A stretch of DNA of 56,070 nt from Bradyrhizobium genosp. SA-3 (lineage in GTDB: Bacteria; Pseudomonadota; Alphaproteobacteria; Rhizobiales; Xanthobacteraceae): assembly GCF_004212635.1 (NCBI RefSeq), contig NZ_PSRT01000049.1:1-56070 (forward strand), in the 5' to 3' direction. The notes under the pieces are model-generated. The model was not told where the DNA came from, did not search any database, and worked only from the letters and a program-made list of their open reading frames with translations. The position numbers and the translations under genes are program-made. Below are positions 1 to 8,796 of the stretch, one piece after another. Numbering within the stretch: the stretch's first letter is position 1; the number at the start of each line of letters is the position of its first letter.

Positions 1-93
1 GCATCGAGCCCGGAATCCATCGGGCCACAGAACGCGCGGGACAATGGATTCCGGGCTCGCCGCTCCGCGGCGCCCCGGAATGACGGAGGGAGA
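1..93. repeat. Dispersed palindromic repeat, family C, copy 1
   Basis: Inverted arms read cccggaatccat and atggattccgggctc, followed by a second hairpin ending ccccggaatgacg. A second copy with the same arms lies at 15851-15954. The element occupies the gap downstream of the phosphotransferase-like gene and may begin before the window. Confidence 0.8.
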
Positions 94-103
94 CAGGGAG
101 CGA

Positions 104-1063
104 TCACTCCGCCCAGATCAGCTCCTGCAACTCGACCAGATTGCCCGCCCTGTCCTGCCAGCCTTCGATGCAGATGTGGCTGTTGAGGTCGCTGGCGCGG
201 TGCAGCAGCATCAGGGCCATCAGGCGGCGCTTCAGCTCGAAATCCGGCTTTGCATAACCGAAGCCTTCGAGCAGGCTGCGCACCCGGCCCGGCCGGCCCG
301 CCGCCATGAAGGCGCTGGGGCCGAGCAGATCGTAATCGCGCCATCCCGCCAGGACGTCGCCGAAATCGAACAGCCCGGCGAGCGAGTATTTGCCGTCATC
401 GCAGGCGAGCAAAAAGTTCTCTGGAATGTATTCGCCGATCAGGATCACCGGCGGCGCATCCATCGGAATGAGCTTTGCCGCGTCGCGCAGGAGATCATCG
501 AAGCCTTTGAGGAATTTCGGCGCGAGGCCGAGACGCTCGTGCCTGGCACGGCACCCCTGCATCTGCTGGCGCATGAAGCCGTCCCAGCGCGGCTCGATGT
601 GTGCGAGCTCTCCGAGCGGCGCGCGCTGCACGGCCGCGATGGTCTCGCCGATCTGGCGCAGCACGCGCTCCTTCTGGTCTTCCGGCAGGTGCGGCCAGAC
701 CTCCGAGCCGAGCGCGCCGGCAAGGCGCGTGATGATCAGGTATGGCCAGCCGTCGCGCTCCCCTTCGGCGACGATCTCGGGAATCGGTAGATCGAGATGG
801 CCTTTCAGTTGCGCCAGCGACCCGCGCTCGGACACGAATTGCGTACGCAGCAGCGGCGGGAAGATTTTCAGGATCAGCTTGTCGCCGAGCCCCACGACGA
901 GATTGGTGCCGGTCGCGAACACGTGCGGCGCGCTGATATCGAGACCGTGGCCGCGCGCGATGTCGAGCGCGATTCCCAGCCATTGCGCCGGGTCGGAGCG
1001 CCAGGCGCGAAAGCTCTCCGCGTCGGCGAAGTGAGGGAGTTGTTGCGACGGCGTGATGGTCAT
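104..1063 (-). CDS. Phosphotransferase (APH/choline-kinase fold) family protein
   Basis: This is an APH-like kinase-fold protein of about 319 residues from the chosen ATG at 1063. A longer frame opens at 1126, but its extra 21 codons run toward a dispersed repeat, so I prefer the MTITPSQQLPH start. The N-lobe pattern (LVVGLGDKLILKIFPP) supplies the lysine expected for ATP binding. The C-lobe DFGD motif near 355-365 matches the magnesium-binding segment. The catalytic loop, normally HGDxxxxN, reads IGEYIPEN here (413-439): His is replaced by Ile and the catalytic Asp by Glu. The substrate cannot be inferred, and aminoglycoside resistance should not be assumed. Some APH-like subfamilies may carry this loop natively. 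The gene stands alone, flanked by repeats on both sides. Confidence 0.8.
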   Translation of the reverse strand: MTITPSQQLPHFADAESFRAWRSDPAQWLGIALDIARGHGLDISAPHVFATGTNLVVGLGDKLILKIFPPLLRTQFVSERGSLAQLKGHLDLPIPEIVAEGERDGWPYLIITRLAGALGSEVWPHLPEDQKERVLRQIGETIAAVQRAPLGELAHIEPRWDGFMRQQMQGCRARHERLGLAPKFLKGFDDLLRDAAKLIPMDAPPVILIGEYIPENFLLACDDGKYSLAGLFDFGDVLAGWRDYDLLGPSAFMAAGRPGRVRSLLEGFGYAKPDFELKRRLMALMLLHRASDLNSHICIEGWQDRAGNLVELQELIWAE

Positions 1064-1123
1064 CTGCACTCGCGTATCGAAAGCAGCGTCAGCTTTGGTT
1101 GGCTGCAAGCCCAGGAGACGGTG

Positions 1124-1251
1124 CACCTCTCCCGCTTGCGGGAGAGGTCGGCACGTAGTGCCGGGTGAGGGCTTTCTCCTCTAGGTGATTGTCCCGATGC
1201 GGAGACACCCTCTCCCCGACCCTCCCCCGCACGCGGGGGAGGGAGCGCACC
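1124..1251. repeat. Dispersed palindromic repeat, family B, copy 1
   Basis: Nested inverted arms (gtgcacctctcccgc and gcgggggagggagcgcac) enclose a gggtgaggg...caccctctcccc core. Related elements lie at about 9630-9787, 36121-36240 and 47131-47272, with a fragment near 12487-12520. Confidence 0.8.
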
Positions 1252-1287
1252 TCACGCGCAGTAGCAGCGATGTCTAATAGCGACATT

Positions 1288-2613
1288 CTACCGCTCGGGA
1301 CTGGCGCGCTCGAACTGGCGGAGCAGCTTGTTGCCGCGCTCGACTGCGGAATCCAGCGCTGCTTGCGCGCTCTTGTGGCCGGCGAAGGCCCGCTCCAGCT
1401 CGTCCTCGATCGCGCCGCGGATCAGCACGAAGGAGCCGAGCCGGACGCCCTTGGAGTTCTCCGTCGGCGGATGCAGCGTGATCTCCTCGAAGGAGATCGC
1501 CGAGCCCGGATTACGCTCATAGAAGCCCTGCGACCGCGTCAGCTCGAAGGCGGCGCGGGTAACAGGCAGATAGCCGGTGTTCTGGTGCCAGGTGGCCTGC
1601 ACGCCCGGCTGCGACAAATAGGCGAAGAACCGTGCCACGCCCTTGTACTCCTCGCGCGGCCGGTCGCGCAGCACCCAGAGCGTGGCGCCGCCGATGATCG
1701 AATTCTGCGGCGCGCCCTTCACGTCGGGCCAGTACGGCATCATGCCATAGCCGATCTCGAATTTCGAATTCGCCTTGATGTCGGCGCGCGTCGCCGAGGA
1801 GCCGATGAAGATGCCGCATTCGCCTTTCTGGAAACGCGGCTCGGCCGCTTGTCCGCGGCCGCTATAGTCGAACAGTTTTGTCTTTTGCCACTCGCTGAGC
1901 GCTGCGATGTGATGCACGAGCGACCGATTGTTGATGGTCAATTCCGCATCCAGCCCGGCAAAGCCGTTCGCCCGCGTCGCCACCGGCAGATTGTGGAAGG
2001 CAGAGAAATTCTCGACGTGAATCCAGGACGGCCAGGAGGTGGTGAAGCCGCACGCCGCACCGCGCTCGCGCAGGCGCTTGGCCGCTAGCCCCAATTCCGG
2101 CCAGGTCTTCGGCGGCGTCTCCGGATCGAGGCCGGCATCGCGGAACATGGTCTTATTGTAATACAGGATCGGCGTCGAGGAATTGAACGGGAACGACAAC
2201 AGATTGCCGGCCGCATCGGTGTAGTAGCCCGAGACGGCGGGTAGGTAATCGCTCAGCGAGAACGGCTCGCCCTGATCCCGCATCAGGCTGAACACCGGAT
2301 AGATCGCGCCCTTGGCCGCCGTCATGGTGGCGGTAGCGACCTCGTTGACCTGGACGATGGCGGGCTGGCTGCGCGAGCGGAAAGCGAAGATCGCCGCCGT
2401 CACCGTCTCGGTGTAATTGCCCTTGTAAGCAGGCACGATGCGGTAGTCGGACTGCGAGGCATTGAAGTCGGCGGCGAGCTTCTCCAATTGCCGGCCGAGC
2501 TCGCCGGACATGGCGTGCCACAGCGCGATGTCGGTGGCAGCACGCACTGGAGTGGTGATACTGACAGCCGCAAGGACGGCGACGACCTGCAAAAAGCGCA
2601 ATGCTGAAATCAC
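1288..2613 (-). CDS. Extracellular solute-binding protein, UgpB-like (family 1)
   Basis: This is a periplasmic binding protein of about 441 residues. The best start is GTG at 2613, preceded by a ggaagag ribosome site and followed by a clean signal peptide ending TPVRAATD. The frame stays open to 2904, but that extension has no signal peptide and crosses the divergent promoter region. Family features include IALWHAMSG after cleavage, NSSTPILYYNKTMF, PKTWPEL and IIGGATLWVL, as in UgpB-type binders of sn-glycerol-3-phosphate or related sugars and diesters. The usual ugpA, ugpE and ugpC genes are not adjacent. It is divergent from a DctP-type binding protein and its two-component genes. It may therefore work with a distant ABC transporter, or feed a sensor; ligand unknown. 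Confidence 0.88.
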   Translation of the reverse strand: MISALRFLQVVAVLAAVSITTPVRAATDIALWHAMSGELGRQLEKLAADFNASQSDYRIVPAYKGNYTETVTAAIFAFRSRSQPAIVQVNEVATATMTAAKGAIYPVFSLMRDQGEPFSLSDYLPAVSGYYTDAAGNLLSFPFNSSTPILYYNKTMFRDAGLDPETPPKTWPELGLAAKRLRERGAACGFTTSWPSWIHVENFSAFHNLPVATRANGFAGLDAELTINNRSLVHHIAALSEWQKTKLFDYSGRGQAAEPRFQKGECGIFIGSSATRADIKANSKFEIGYGMMPYWPDVKGAPQNSIIGGATLWVLRDRPREEYKGVARFFAYLSQPGVQATWHQNTGYLPVTRAAFELTRSQGFYERNPGSAISFEEITLHPPTENSKGVRLGSFVLIRGAIEDELERAFAGHKSAQAALDSAVERGNKLLRQFERASPER

Positions 2614-2813
2614 GATGGCTCTTCCCGTGTCGCACGACAAAAGTCGGCTGCCCTGCTTAAGGCGCGGCATTGGCAGTTTCAACCGGGAATGAGCGGCGGC
2701 CGCGCCGCACAATCGGCCCAACGCCCGGAGCGGGATGGCCTTCCCTTTACCATTTGCTAGATTGCGTTGAACCTTTTCCTTCCGCCATAGACTCCACCAC
2801 TGAGGGGTTGAGT
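2614..2813. promoter_or_regulatory. Divergent intergenic region between two binding-protein genes
   Basis: The 200 bp between the GTG start of the UgpB-like gene and the GTG start of the DctP-like gene must hold promoters for both directions. It contains a GC-rich palindromic stretch (gcggcggccgcgccgc, about 2694-2709) and a more AT-rich stretch at 2750-2795. No -35/-10 pair is convincing by eye. Confidence 0.5.
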
Positions 2814-3809
2814 GTGCCAGTGTTGAGCCGTGCCGAACTCTCGCGGACCGGGGTGATCTTCGTCGCGCTTCTGCTTGCCGTCTGTACGACGGACGCGGTC
2901 GCACGCGAATTTCGCGCCGCCGACACCCAGACCGAGGATTACCCGACCGTCCAGGCGCTGCGCTACATGGGCGCCTTGATCGCCGAGCGCACCGGCGGCC
3001 GGCACGAGATCAAGGTGTTCCACTCCCGCCAGCTCGGTGAGGAGAAGGAGACGATCGAGCAGACCCGGGCCGGCGCCATCGACCTCAACCGGACCAACGT
3101 CGCCCTGATCGGCAATTTCGTCCCGGCGATGAACGTGCTGGCGATGCCGTTCCTGTTCCGGTCCATCGAGCACATGCAGAAGGTGCTGGACGGGCCGATC
3201 GGCAGCGAGATCCTCGGCAGCTTCGAGCCCTATGGCTTCGTCGGGCTCGCCTTCTACGATTCCGGCGCGAGGTCGATCTACAACAGCGTCCGGCCCGTGA
3301 GGAGTGTCGCGGATCTCAGGGGATTGCGGATCCGGGTACAGCAGTCGGAGTTGATGAGCCAGATGATGCGTGCGCTCGGCGCCGAACCGATCGAGCTACC
3401 TTACGGGCAGGTACTCACCGGGCTTGCCAATCATCTGATCGACGGCGCCGAAAACAACTGGCCATCCTTCGTGACGACAGACCATTACAAACTTGCCGGC
3501 CACTACGCGCTCACCGAGCACACGATGAGCCCGGAAGTGCTGGTGATCTCGCTGAAGGCCTGGAAAGGCCTCTCGGCGGAGGAGCAGACGATCTTCAAGG
3601 AGGCCGCGCAGCGCTCCAGCCGATTCATGCGCGAGAAATGGCGCGACCTCGAGGAGCAGTCGCAGCGCAGGGCCCAGGACGCAGGCGTCACCATCATCAA
3701 GGACATCGACCGCAAGCCGTTCGAGGAGGCGATGGCTCCAATCTATGCCAAGGCCGGGCGCGATCCGGCCGCGGCCGCGCTGATCGAACGCATTCGCAAG
3801 GTGGAGTAG
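2814..3809 (+). CDS. TRAP-type solute-binding protein, DctP family
   Basis: This is a periplasmic binding protein of about 331 residues. GTG at 2814 is chosen because gagggg lies just upstream and the product then begins with a signal peptide ending DAVAREF. The in-frame extension to 2670 looks non-coding. DctP hallmarks are LGEEKETIEQTRAGAIDL, a phenylalanine-rich PFLFRS segment, the arginine-containing LRGLRIRVQQS, and GAENNWPSF. No dctQ or dctM membrane subunits are nearby. The next gene, a histidine kinase, starts 6 bases after the stop, so the protein may present a ligand, probably an organic acid, to that kinase. This resembles the way TorT serves TorS. The sensing role is inference. 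Confidence 0.9.
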   Translation: MPVLSRAELSRTGVIFVALLLAVCTTDAVAREFRAADTQTEDYPTVQALRYMGALIAERTGGRHEIKVFHSRQLGEEKETIEQTRAGAIDLNRTNVALIGNFVPAMNVLAMPFLFRSIEHMQKVLDGPIGSEILGSFEPYGFVGLAFYDSGARSIYNSVRPVRSVADLRGLRIRVQQSELMSQMMRALGAEPIELPYGQVLTGLANHLIDGAENNWPSFVTTDHYKLAGHYALTEHTMSPEVLVISLKAWKGLSAEEQTIFKEAAQRSSRFMREKWRDLEEQSQRRAQDAGVTIIKDIDRKPFEEAMAPIYAKAGRDPAAAALIERIRKVE

Positions 3810-3815
3810 AGCCTC

Positions 3816-5891
3816 TTGGCCGGGCTTGGACGCAGCGAGACCACAGAGAGGCCGCCCGGCCCGATCGGGCGCCTGCGCGCGCGTCTGGTCGGCGCGCTGC
3901 GGGCGGTGCCGATCCGCTGGCGCATCCTGTCGATCGCGGCGCTGAACTCTGCCGTCGTCGTGGTGCTGGTGGCGATGATCTGGAACGGCGCGCAGGTGCT
4001 GGGCTCGGCCTGGGACGACGTACGCCAGGTGCGCGAGTCCGACCGGATCCTGGCACTGCTCGAAAGCGAGACCGGGCGTCTGCAAAACCTGATCCATCGC
4101 TACATCAACCAGCCGAGCCCGGACCTGTTCGCCGAGATCCTGCTGCTGCGCGAGGCGGTGCTGGGCACGCTGACCAACCGCGCCACCAAGGATCCGATGC
4201 TGTCAGGCTCGGTGGAGGAGCTCGAGCGCACCACCGACCGCTTCCTCAACGGCTTTGGCGAGCTGCGCAGCGTGCAGGCCACCATCGCCAAGACCTATGA
4301 GGAGCAGGTGCAGGGCCCGGCCAAGGACATGGCGGGCCTCTATTCCATCATCGAAGGCGCCACCGGCCATCGCGACGCGCTGATCTGGCCTTCGCTTGGA
4401 AAATCCCGCGAAGCCTTCACCGCGATGCTGGTCGCGGCCAATTCCTACTATCTGTCGCTGTCACCGGGCGCGGCCGACGACGCGCGGCGCAACACCGAGA
4501 CGATCGAGAAGACCATCCCGGTGATGATCGACCTCGCCGACAACGACCTCCAGCGCATGGCCTTGCGGCGGCTCGCGGAGCGCACCGCGTCCTTGCGCGA
4601 AGGCTTTGCAAAACTCTCCGAACAGCTGGCGAGCCGCACCGATCTGTTGCGCAACACCATCGACGCCAGCCAGGCCGAAGCGATCGGCGCCATCGACGAC
4701 CTCTCGACCAAGATGCGCCAGCGCGAGCAGAAGGCGCAGGCGACTTTTGACCGCACGCTGGCCGACATTTCCCGTCGCGTGCTGTCGATCGCGGTGATCT
4801 TCCTCGGCGTCATCCTCACCGCGGGCGTGATGATCGCATTGTCGATCCGCCTGCCGCTCCAGCAGCTCATGGCGGCGATGCGCGCGATCACGCTCGGCGA
4901 CCTCGACCGCGAGGTGCAGGGCACCAAGGCACGCGACGAGGTCGGCGCCATGGCGCGCGCCGTGGAAGTGTTCCGCGAGAACGCGATCGCCAAGCGCCAG
5001 ACCGAGGACGAGCTGCGCGCGTCGAAGGAGAAGGCCGAGAGCGCGCTGCTCGAGCTAAACACCGCGCAGCAGAATCTGATCGACGCCGAGCGGCTTGCCG
5101 CGCTCGGCGGCCTCGTTGCCGGCGTCGCCCACGAGGTCAACAACCCCATCGGCATCAGCCTGACCGTTGCATCGAGCTTTGCCCGGCGCAGCGAGATCTT
5201 CGAGGCTCAGCTCAAGGGCGACGGGGGCTTGCGCCGCTCCCAACTCGAGGAGTTCGTGCAGTCCTCGCGCGACGCCTCGCAGCAGCTCGTCGCCAACCTG
5301 CAGCGCGCCGGCGAGCTGATCCAGTCGTTCAAGCAGGTCGCGGTCGACCGCTCCCATGCCGAGCGGCGGCAGTTCTCGCTCAGTGAAGCCACCGACCAGA
5401 TCATCGCCAGCCTCCGACCCGTGCTGAAGCGCTCGCCGATCACGCTTCAGGTCGACGTGCCCGAGGGGCTGCTGCTCGACGGCTATCCCGGCTCCTACGG
5501 CCAGATCCTGACCAACCTGTTCCTCAACGCCGCCAACCACGCCTTCGCCGACGGCCGCGCCGGCACGATCGCGATCTCGGCGCGGCCGCGCGGGGCCGAC
5601 GACATCGAGATCAGCTTCGCCGATGACGGCGCCGGCATGACCCCGGACGTGCAGCGCCAGGCCTTTGACCCTTTCTTTACCACCCGGCGCAATGAAGGTG
5701 GCACGGGACTCGGCCTGCATATCGTCTATAACCTCGTCACCCAGCAGCTCGGCGGCCGCATGATGCTGGAATCCAAGCTGGGACAAGGCACTACTTTTCG
5801 CATTATCATGCCCCGCGTCGCCAAGGGCGCACAAAGCACAGAAAGTGACGGGACTTCTCAATGGCCGAACAGGACGATGTCCTCCACCTGA
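3816..5891 (+). CDS. Membrane sensor histidine kinase with HAMP domain
   Basis: A 691-residue kinase with a TTG start at 3816, preceded by ggtggag and 6 bases after the dctP-like stop. Domains in order: TM1 at about 37-56, a long mostly helical periplasmic region at 57-320, TM2 at about 322-344, HAMP at about 340-395, a coiled coil at 395-430, then DHp with phospho-acceptor His439 in VAHEVNNP. The HATPase domain follows with FADDGAGM and GGTGLGLHI. The large periplasmic helical region fits contact with a binding protein (TorS-like). The gene overlaps the next by 31 bases, so the proteins are probably translationally coupled. A phosphorelay through the downstream hybrid and OmpR-type regulator is inferred. 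Confidence 0.92.
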   Translation: MAGLGRSETTERPPGPIGRLRARLVGALRAVPIRWRILSIAALNSAVVVVLVAMIWNGAQVLGSAWDDVRQVRESDRILALLESETGRLQNLIHRYINQPSPDLFAEILLLREAVLGTLTNRATKDPMLSGSVEELERTTDRFLNGFGELRSVQATIAKTYEEQVQGPAKDMAGLYSIIEGATGHRDALIWPSLGKSREAFTAMLVAANSYYLSLSPGAADDARRNTETIEKTIPVMIDLADNDLQRMALRRLAERTASLREGFAKLSEQLASRTDLLRNTIDASQAEAIGAIDDLSTKMRQREQKAQATFDRTLADISRRVLSIAVIFLGVILTAGVMIALSIRLPLQQLMAAMRAITLGDLDREVQGTKARDEVGAMARAVEVFRENAIAKRQTEDELRASKEKAESALLELNTAQQNLIDAERLAALGGLVAGVAHEVNNPIGISLTVASSFARRSEIFEAQLKGDGGLRRSQLEEFVQSSRDASQQLVANLQRAGELIQSFKQVAVDRSHAERRQFSLSEATDQIIASLRPVLKRSPITLQVDVPEGLLLDGYPGSYGQILTNLFLNAANHAFADGRAGTIAISARPRGADDIEISFADDGAGMTPDVQRQAFDPFFTTRRNEGGTGLGLHIVYNLVTQQLGGRMMLESKLGQGTTFRIIMPRVAKGAQSTESDGTSQWPNRTMSST

Positions 5892-7606
5892 TCGACGACA
5901 CCGGTACCGCGTCGGAGGACGCCAACGCCCGGAAATGGAAGATCGCCGTCATCGACGACGATCCGGCCGTGCATGACGGCACCCGCTTCGCGCTGTCCGA
6001 CTACAGCCTCAACGGCCAGAGCCTGGAGATCCTGTCGGCCTATTCGGCGGCGGAAGGTCGCAAGCTGATGGCCGAGCACGGCGACATCGCCGCCGTGCTG
6101 CTCGACGTCATCATGGAGACCGACGTCGCCGGCCTCGAGCTCGTCGAATTCATCCGCAACGAGATCAAGAACGAGACCGTCCGCATCATCCTGCGCACCG
6201 GCCAGCCCGGCCAGGCGCCGGAGCGGCGCGTGATCGTGCAGTACGACATCAACGACTACAAGGCCAAGACCGAGCTCACCGCCGACAAGCTGTTCACCTC
6301 GCTGACCGCAGCGCTGCGCTCCTATCAGCAGCTCGAGCGCATGGTGCAGACGCGGCGCGGGCTCGAGATCATCATCGATGCCGCCTCGACGCTTTACGAC
6401 TTCAAGTCGATGCAGCGGCTCGCCGAGGGCGTGCTGACCCAGCTCGCCTCGCTGCTCAACGTCGACTGCGCCGGCATCCTGGTCCTGCGCGACAATGGCG
6501 GGGTCGACCCCGAGCTCTCGGTGCTCGCCGGCAGCGGCTGCTACAGCCGCTTCATCGGCACCACCTCGTCAAAGGCGCTCGACCCCGAATTGCGCGAGAT
6601 GGTGGAGGCCGCGTTCCAGCGCCGCAAGAACGAATTCGCCGACCACCGCAGCGTGATCTATTTGCGCACCGGAAGCGGCCGCGAGGTGGTGGTGCTGCTG
6701 CAGGCCGAGCGCGAGTTGTCGGAGACCGACCGCTCGCTGGTCGAGATCTTCTCCAGCCGGCTCTCGATCGCCTTCGACAACGTCATCCTCTACCAGCAGC
6801 TCCAGGACGCCAACACGCAGCTGGAGGACCGCGTCGCCCAGCGCACCCGCGCGCTGATGCAGGCCAACCGCCGCCTGTCCGCGCAATGGCTGCGGCTGCA
6901 GCGCGCCAATGGCTTCAAGAACGAGATTTTGGGCACCGTCGCGCACGATCTGAAGAATCCGCTCGGCGTCATCCTCGGCCGCACCGAGATGCTGAAGGAG
7001 CTGATCTCGACCGGCGCCTCGCAAAGCGGCGTGGTCGCCCAGGTCGATCACATCCGCGACGCCACCAAGCGGCTGACCACGATGGTCGATCACCTGATCT
7101 CGGACGCGATGGCCGATGCCTTCGATATCACCATCCGCCGCGAACCGGTCGACGTCGCGGCCCTGGTCAAGGAGGTCGCCGATGCCAACCAGCCGCTCGC
7201 CGTCAACAAGCAGCAGACGATCAGCCTCACCGCGCCGCCCAACATCGTCACCATGTGCGACACCGACCGCATCCGCGAGGCGATCGACAACCTCATCAGC
7301 AACGCCATCAAATACTCGCCGATCGGCGGCAAGATCGCCGTGGCCGTGACCCATGAGGGCAGCGAAACCATCGTCCGCGTCAGCGACGAGGGCGCCGGCC
7401 TGTCGCCGGAGGATCTCGGCCGCCTGTTCGGCCGGTTCCAGCGGTTGTCGGCAAAACCGACCGCCGGCGAGAGCTCGACGGGGCTTGGGTTATCCATCGT
7501 GAAGCGTATTATCGACATGCATGGCGGCGAGGTGACGGCCGACAGCGACGGGCCCGGCAAGGGCTCGACCTTCACCATCACGCTCCCCGCGACTGAAATG
7601 CCGTGA
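5861..7606 (+). CDS. Receiver-DUF3369-histidine kinase hybrid
   Basis: A 581-residue soluble signalling protein. An N-terminal receiver domain (about 25-155) has the acidic pocket VIDDDPA, phospho-acceptor Asp82 in LLDVIMETD, and a lysine near 134. A DUF3369/GAF-like region spans about 165-310. A short coiled coil leads to a DHp helix with His362 in VAHDLKNPLG, then a HATPase domain with SDEGAGLS and STGLGLSIV. No transmembrane segment is visible. The receiver-first order suggests phosphate from the upstream membrane kinase can be received here and relayed to the next gene. ATG at 5861 lies inside the end of the kinase gene. Confidence 0.92.
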   Translation: MAEQDDVLHLIDDTGTASEDANARKWKIAVIDDDPAVHDGTRFALSDYSLNGQSLEILSAYSAAEGRKLMAEHGDIAAVLLDVIMETDVAGLELVEFIRNEIKNETVRIILRTGQPGQAPERRVIVQYDINDYKAKTELTADKLFTSLTAALRSYQQLERMVQTRRGLEIIIDAASTLYDFKSMQRLAEGVLTQLASLLNVDCAGILVLRDNGGVDPELSVLAGSGCYSRFIGTTSSKALDPELREMVEAAFQRRKNEFADHRSVIYLRTGSGREVVVLLQAERELSETDRSLVEIFSSRLSIAFDNVILYQQLQDANTQLEDRVAQRTRALMQANRRLSAQWLRLQRANGFKNEILGTVAHDLKNPLGVILGRTEMLKELISTGASQSGVVAQVDHIRDATKRLTTMVDHLISDAMADAFDITIRREPVDVAALVKEVADANQPLAVNKQQTISLTAPPNIVTMCDTDRIREAIDNLISNAIKYSPIGGKIAVAVTHEGSETIVRVSDEGAGLSPEDLGRLFGRFQRLSAKPTAGESSTGLGLSIVKRIIDMHGGEVTADSDGPGKGSTFTITLPATEMP

Positions 7607-7616
7607 TCTCAAGACC

Positions 7617-8411
7617 ATGACCCAAAGCCAGCACATCATGATCGTCGACGACGAGGCCCCGGCCCGGGAGATGGTCGGCGATTATCTCAAGATGCACGGC
7701 TTCACCGTGACGCTGTGCGACGGCGGCAAGTCCTTGCGCGCCGCGATCCAGGGCAGCATGCCCGACCTCGTCGTGCTCGATCTCAACATGCCCGAGGAAG
7801 ATGGGCTCTCGATCATCCGCGACCTCAAGAGCCGCATCAACGTGCCGGTGATCATGCTGACGGCGACCGCGAGCCCGATCGACCGCGTCGTCGGGCTCGA
7901 GCTCGGCGCCGATGATTACGTGGCAAAGCCCTGCGAGCTGCGCGAGCTGATGGCGCGCATCCGTTCTGTGCTGCGGCGGAGCGGGCCGGCCAAGGCTGCC
8001 GCGCCGGACGCCGCCGCGAAGTCCGACAAGGATCAATTGGTGCGCTTCGGCACCAAATGGCTCGATCTCGAAGCGCAGGCGTTGCGCGACGACGAGGGCA
8101 ACGAGCATCCGCTGACGGCGTCCGAGTTCGGTCTGCTCAAGGTGTTCGCGGCCAATCCGAAGCGCGTGCTGTCGCGCGAGCGCCTGCTGGAGCTCGCCAA
8201 TGCGCGCGACGCCGAAGCCTTCGATCGCGCCGTCGACCTCCGCATCATGCGCATCCGCCGCAAGATAGAGCCCGATCCCGCCAAGCCCGCCGTGATCCGC
8301 ACCATCCGCGGCGGCGGCTATCTGTTCTCGCCGGCGGCGAGAAGGCGTAAGCGGGGACCGCGGCATTTCTCCGCTGTCGTCCCGGACAAGCGCGCCCTAA
8401 GCGCGCGCTGA
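7617..8411 (+). CDS. OmpR-family response regulator
   Basis: A 264-residue DNA-binding response regulator. The receiver has DD at 11-12, phospho-acceptor Asp55 in VVLDLNMPE, T83-region LTATAS and a lysine in DDYVAKPCE. The C-terminal winged helix shows LTASEFGLLKVF, RVLSRERLLEL and VIRTIRGGGYLF. It starts 10 bases after the hybrid kinase gene and completes the operon. The last dozen or so codons (after about 8374) lie inside the left arm of a dispersed palindrome, so the native C-terminus, normally ending soon after GGGYLF, has been replaced or extended by repeat sequence. Its targets may include the divergent binding-protein promoters (inference). Confidence 0.93.
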   Translation: MTQSQHIMIVDDEAPAREMVGDYLKMHGFTVTLCDGGKSLRAAIQGSMPDLVVLDLNMPEEDGLSIIRDLKSRINVPVIMLTATASPIDRVVGLELGADDYVAKPCELRELMARIRSVLRRSGPAKAAAPDAAAKSDKDQLVRFGTKWLDLEAQALRDDEGNEHPLTASEFGLLKVFAANPKRVLSRERLLELANARDAEAFDRAVDLRIMRIRRKIEPDPAKPAVIRTIRGGGYLFSPAARRRKRGPRHFSAVVPDKRALSAR

Positions 8412-8535
8412 TCCGGGACCCATAACCACAGGGAGACGTGTGGCGCGAGCTGGTAACCCCGAGTCTTCGCCCAACCACTCCCTGTGGTTATGGGTCCCGG
8501 ATCTGCGCTGACGCTTGTCCGGGACGACAGCGGAA
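8371..8535. repeat. Dispersed palindromic repeat, family A, copy 1 (8412-8796 gap)
   Basis: Near-perfect arms tccgctgtcgtcccgg and ccgggacgacagcgga bracket about 165 bp. Inner arms are gggacccataaccacaggga and its complement, and the core reads gagtcttcgcccaaccactcc. The arm tips are of the gacaagcg type. The rest of the gap up to 8796 holds no further gene and is the upstream region of the sigma factor gene. That part is AT-richer around 8620-8755. Confidence 0.9.
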
Positions 8536-8796
8536 GGCGTGGCGACACCGAACGCAAAGGCCCGAAATACGTTCCCGGAGCCTCAGTTCGCCGCCAATCC
8601 CACCCCGTATTTCCCGTACATTGAAATTCCACGCTTTTTCGCTCCGAATGTTTCATCGCACCCCTTTCGACGAAACAATTTGGCGGCGCACGAAACCATT
8701 TTCCGCTTTTCGTGCAGACGTCCCGAAACGTTGGCTGATTAACACTTTGGCCTAAGGAAACGCCGCTCGGTCGCGGCGCTACGGGGAGCTAATTTC

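Noticed and set aside
104..1126. Aminoglycoside resistance gene
   Set aside because: The fold is APH-like, but the catalytic loop is altered and no specific resistance family is recognisable.
2614..2904. Longer N-terminus for the UgpB-like gene
   Set aside because: The extension lacks a signal peptide at its start and crosses the divergent promoter region, while GTG at 2613 has a good ribosome site and a clean signal peptide.
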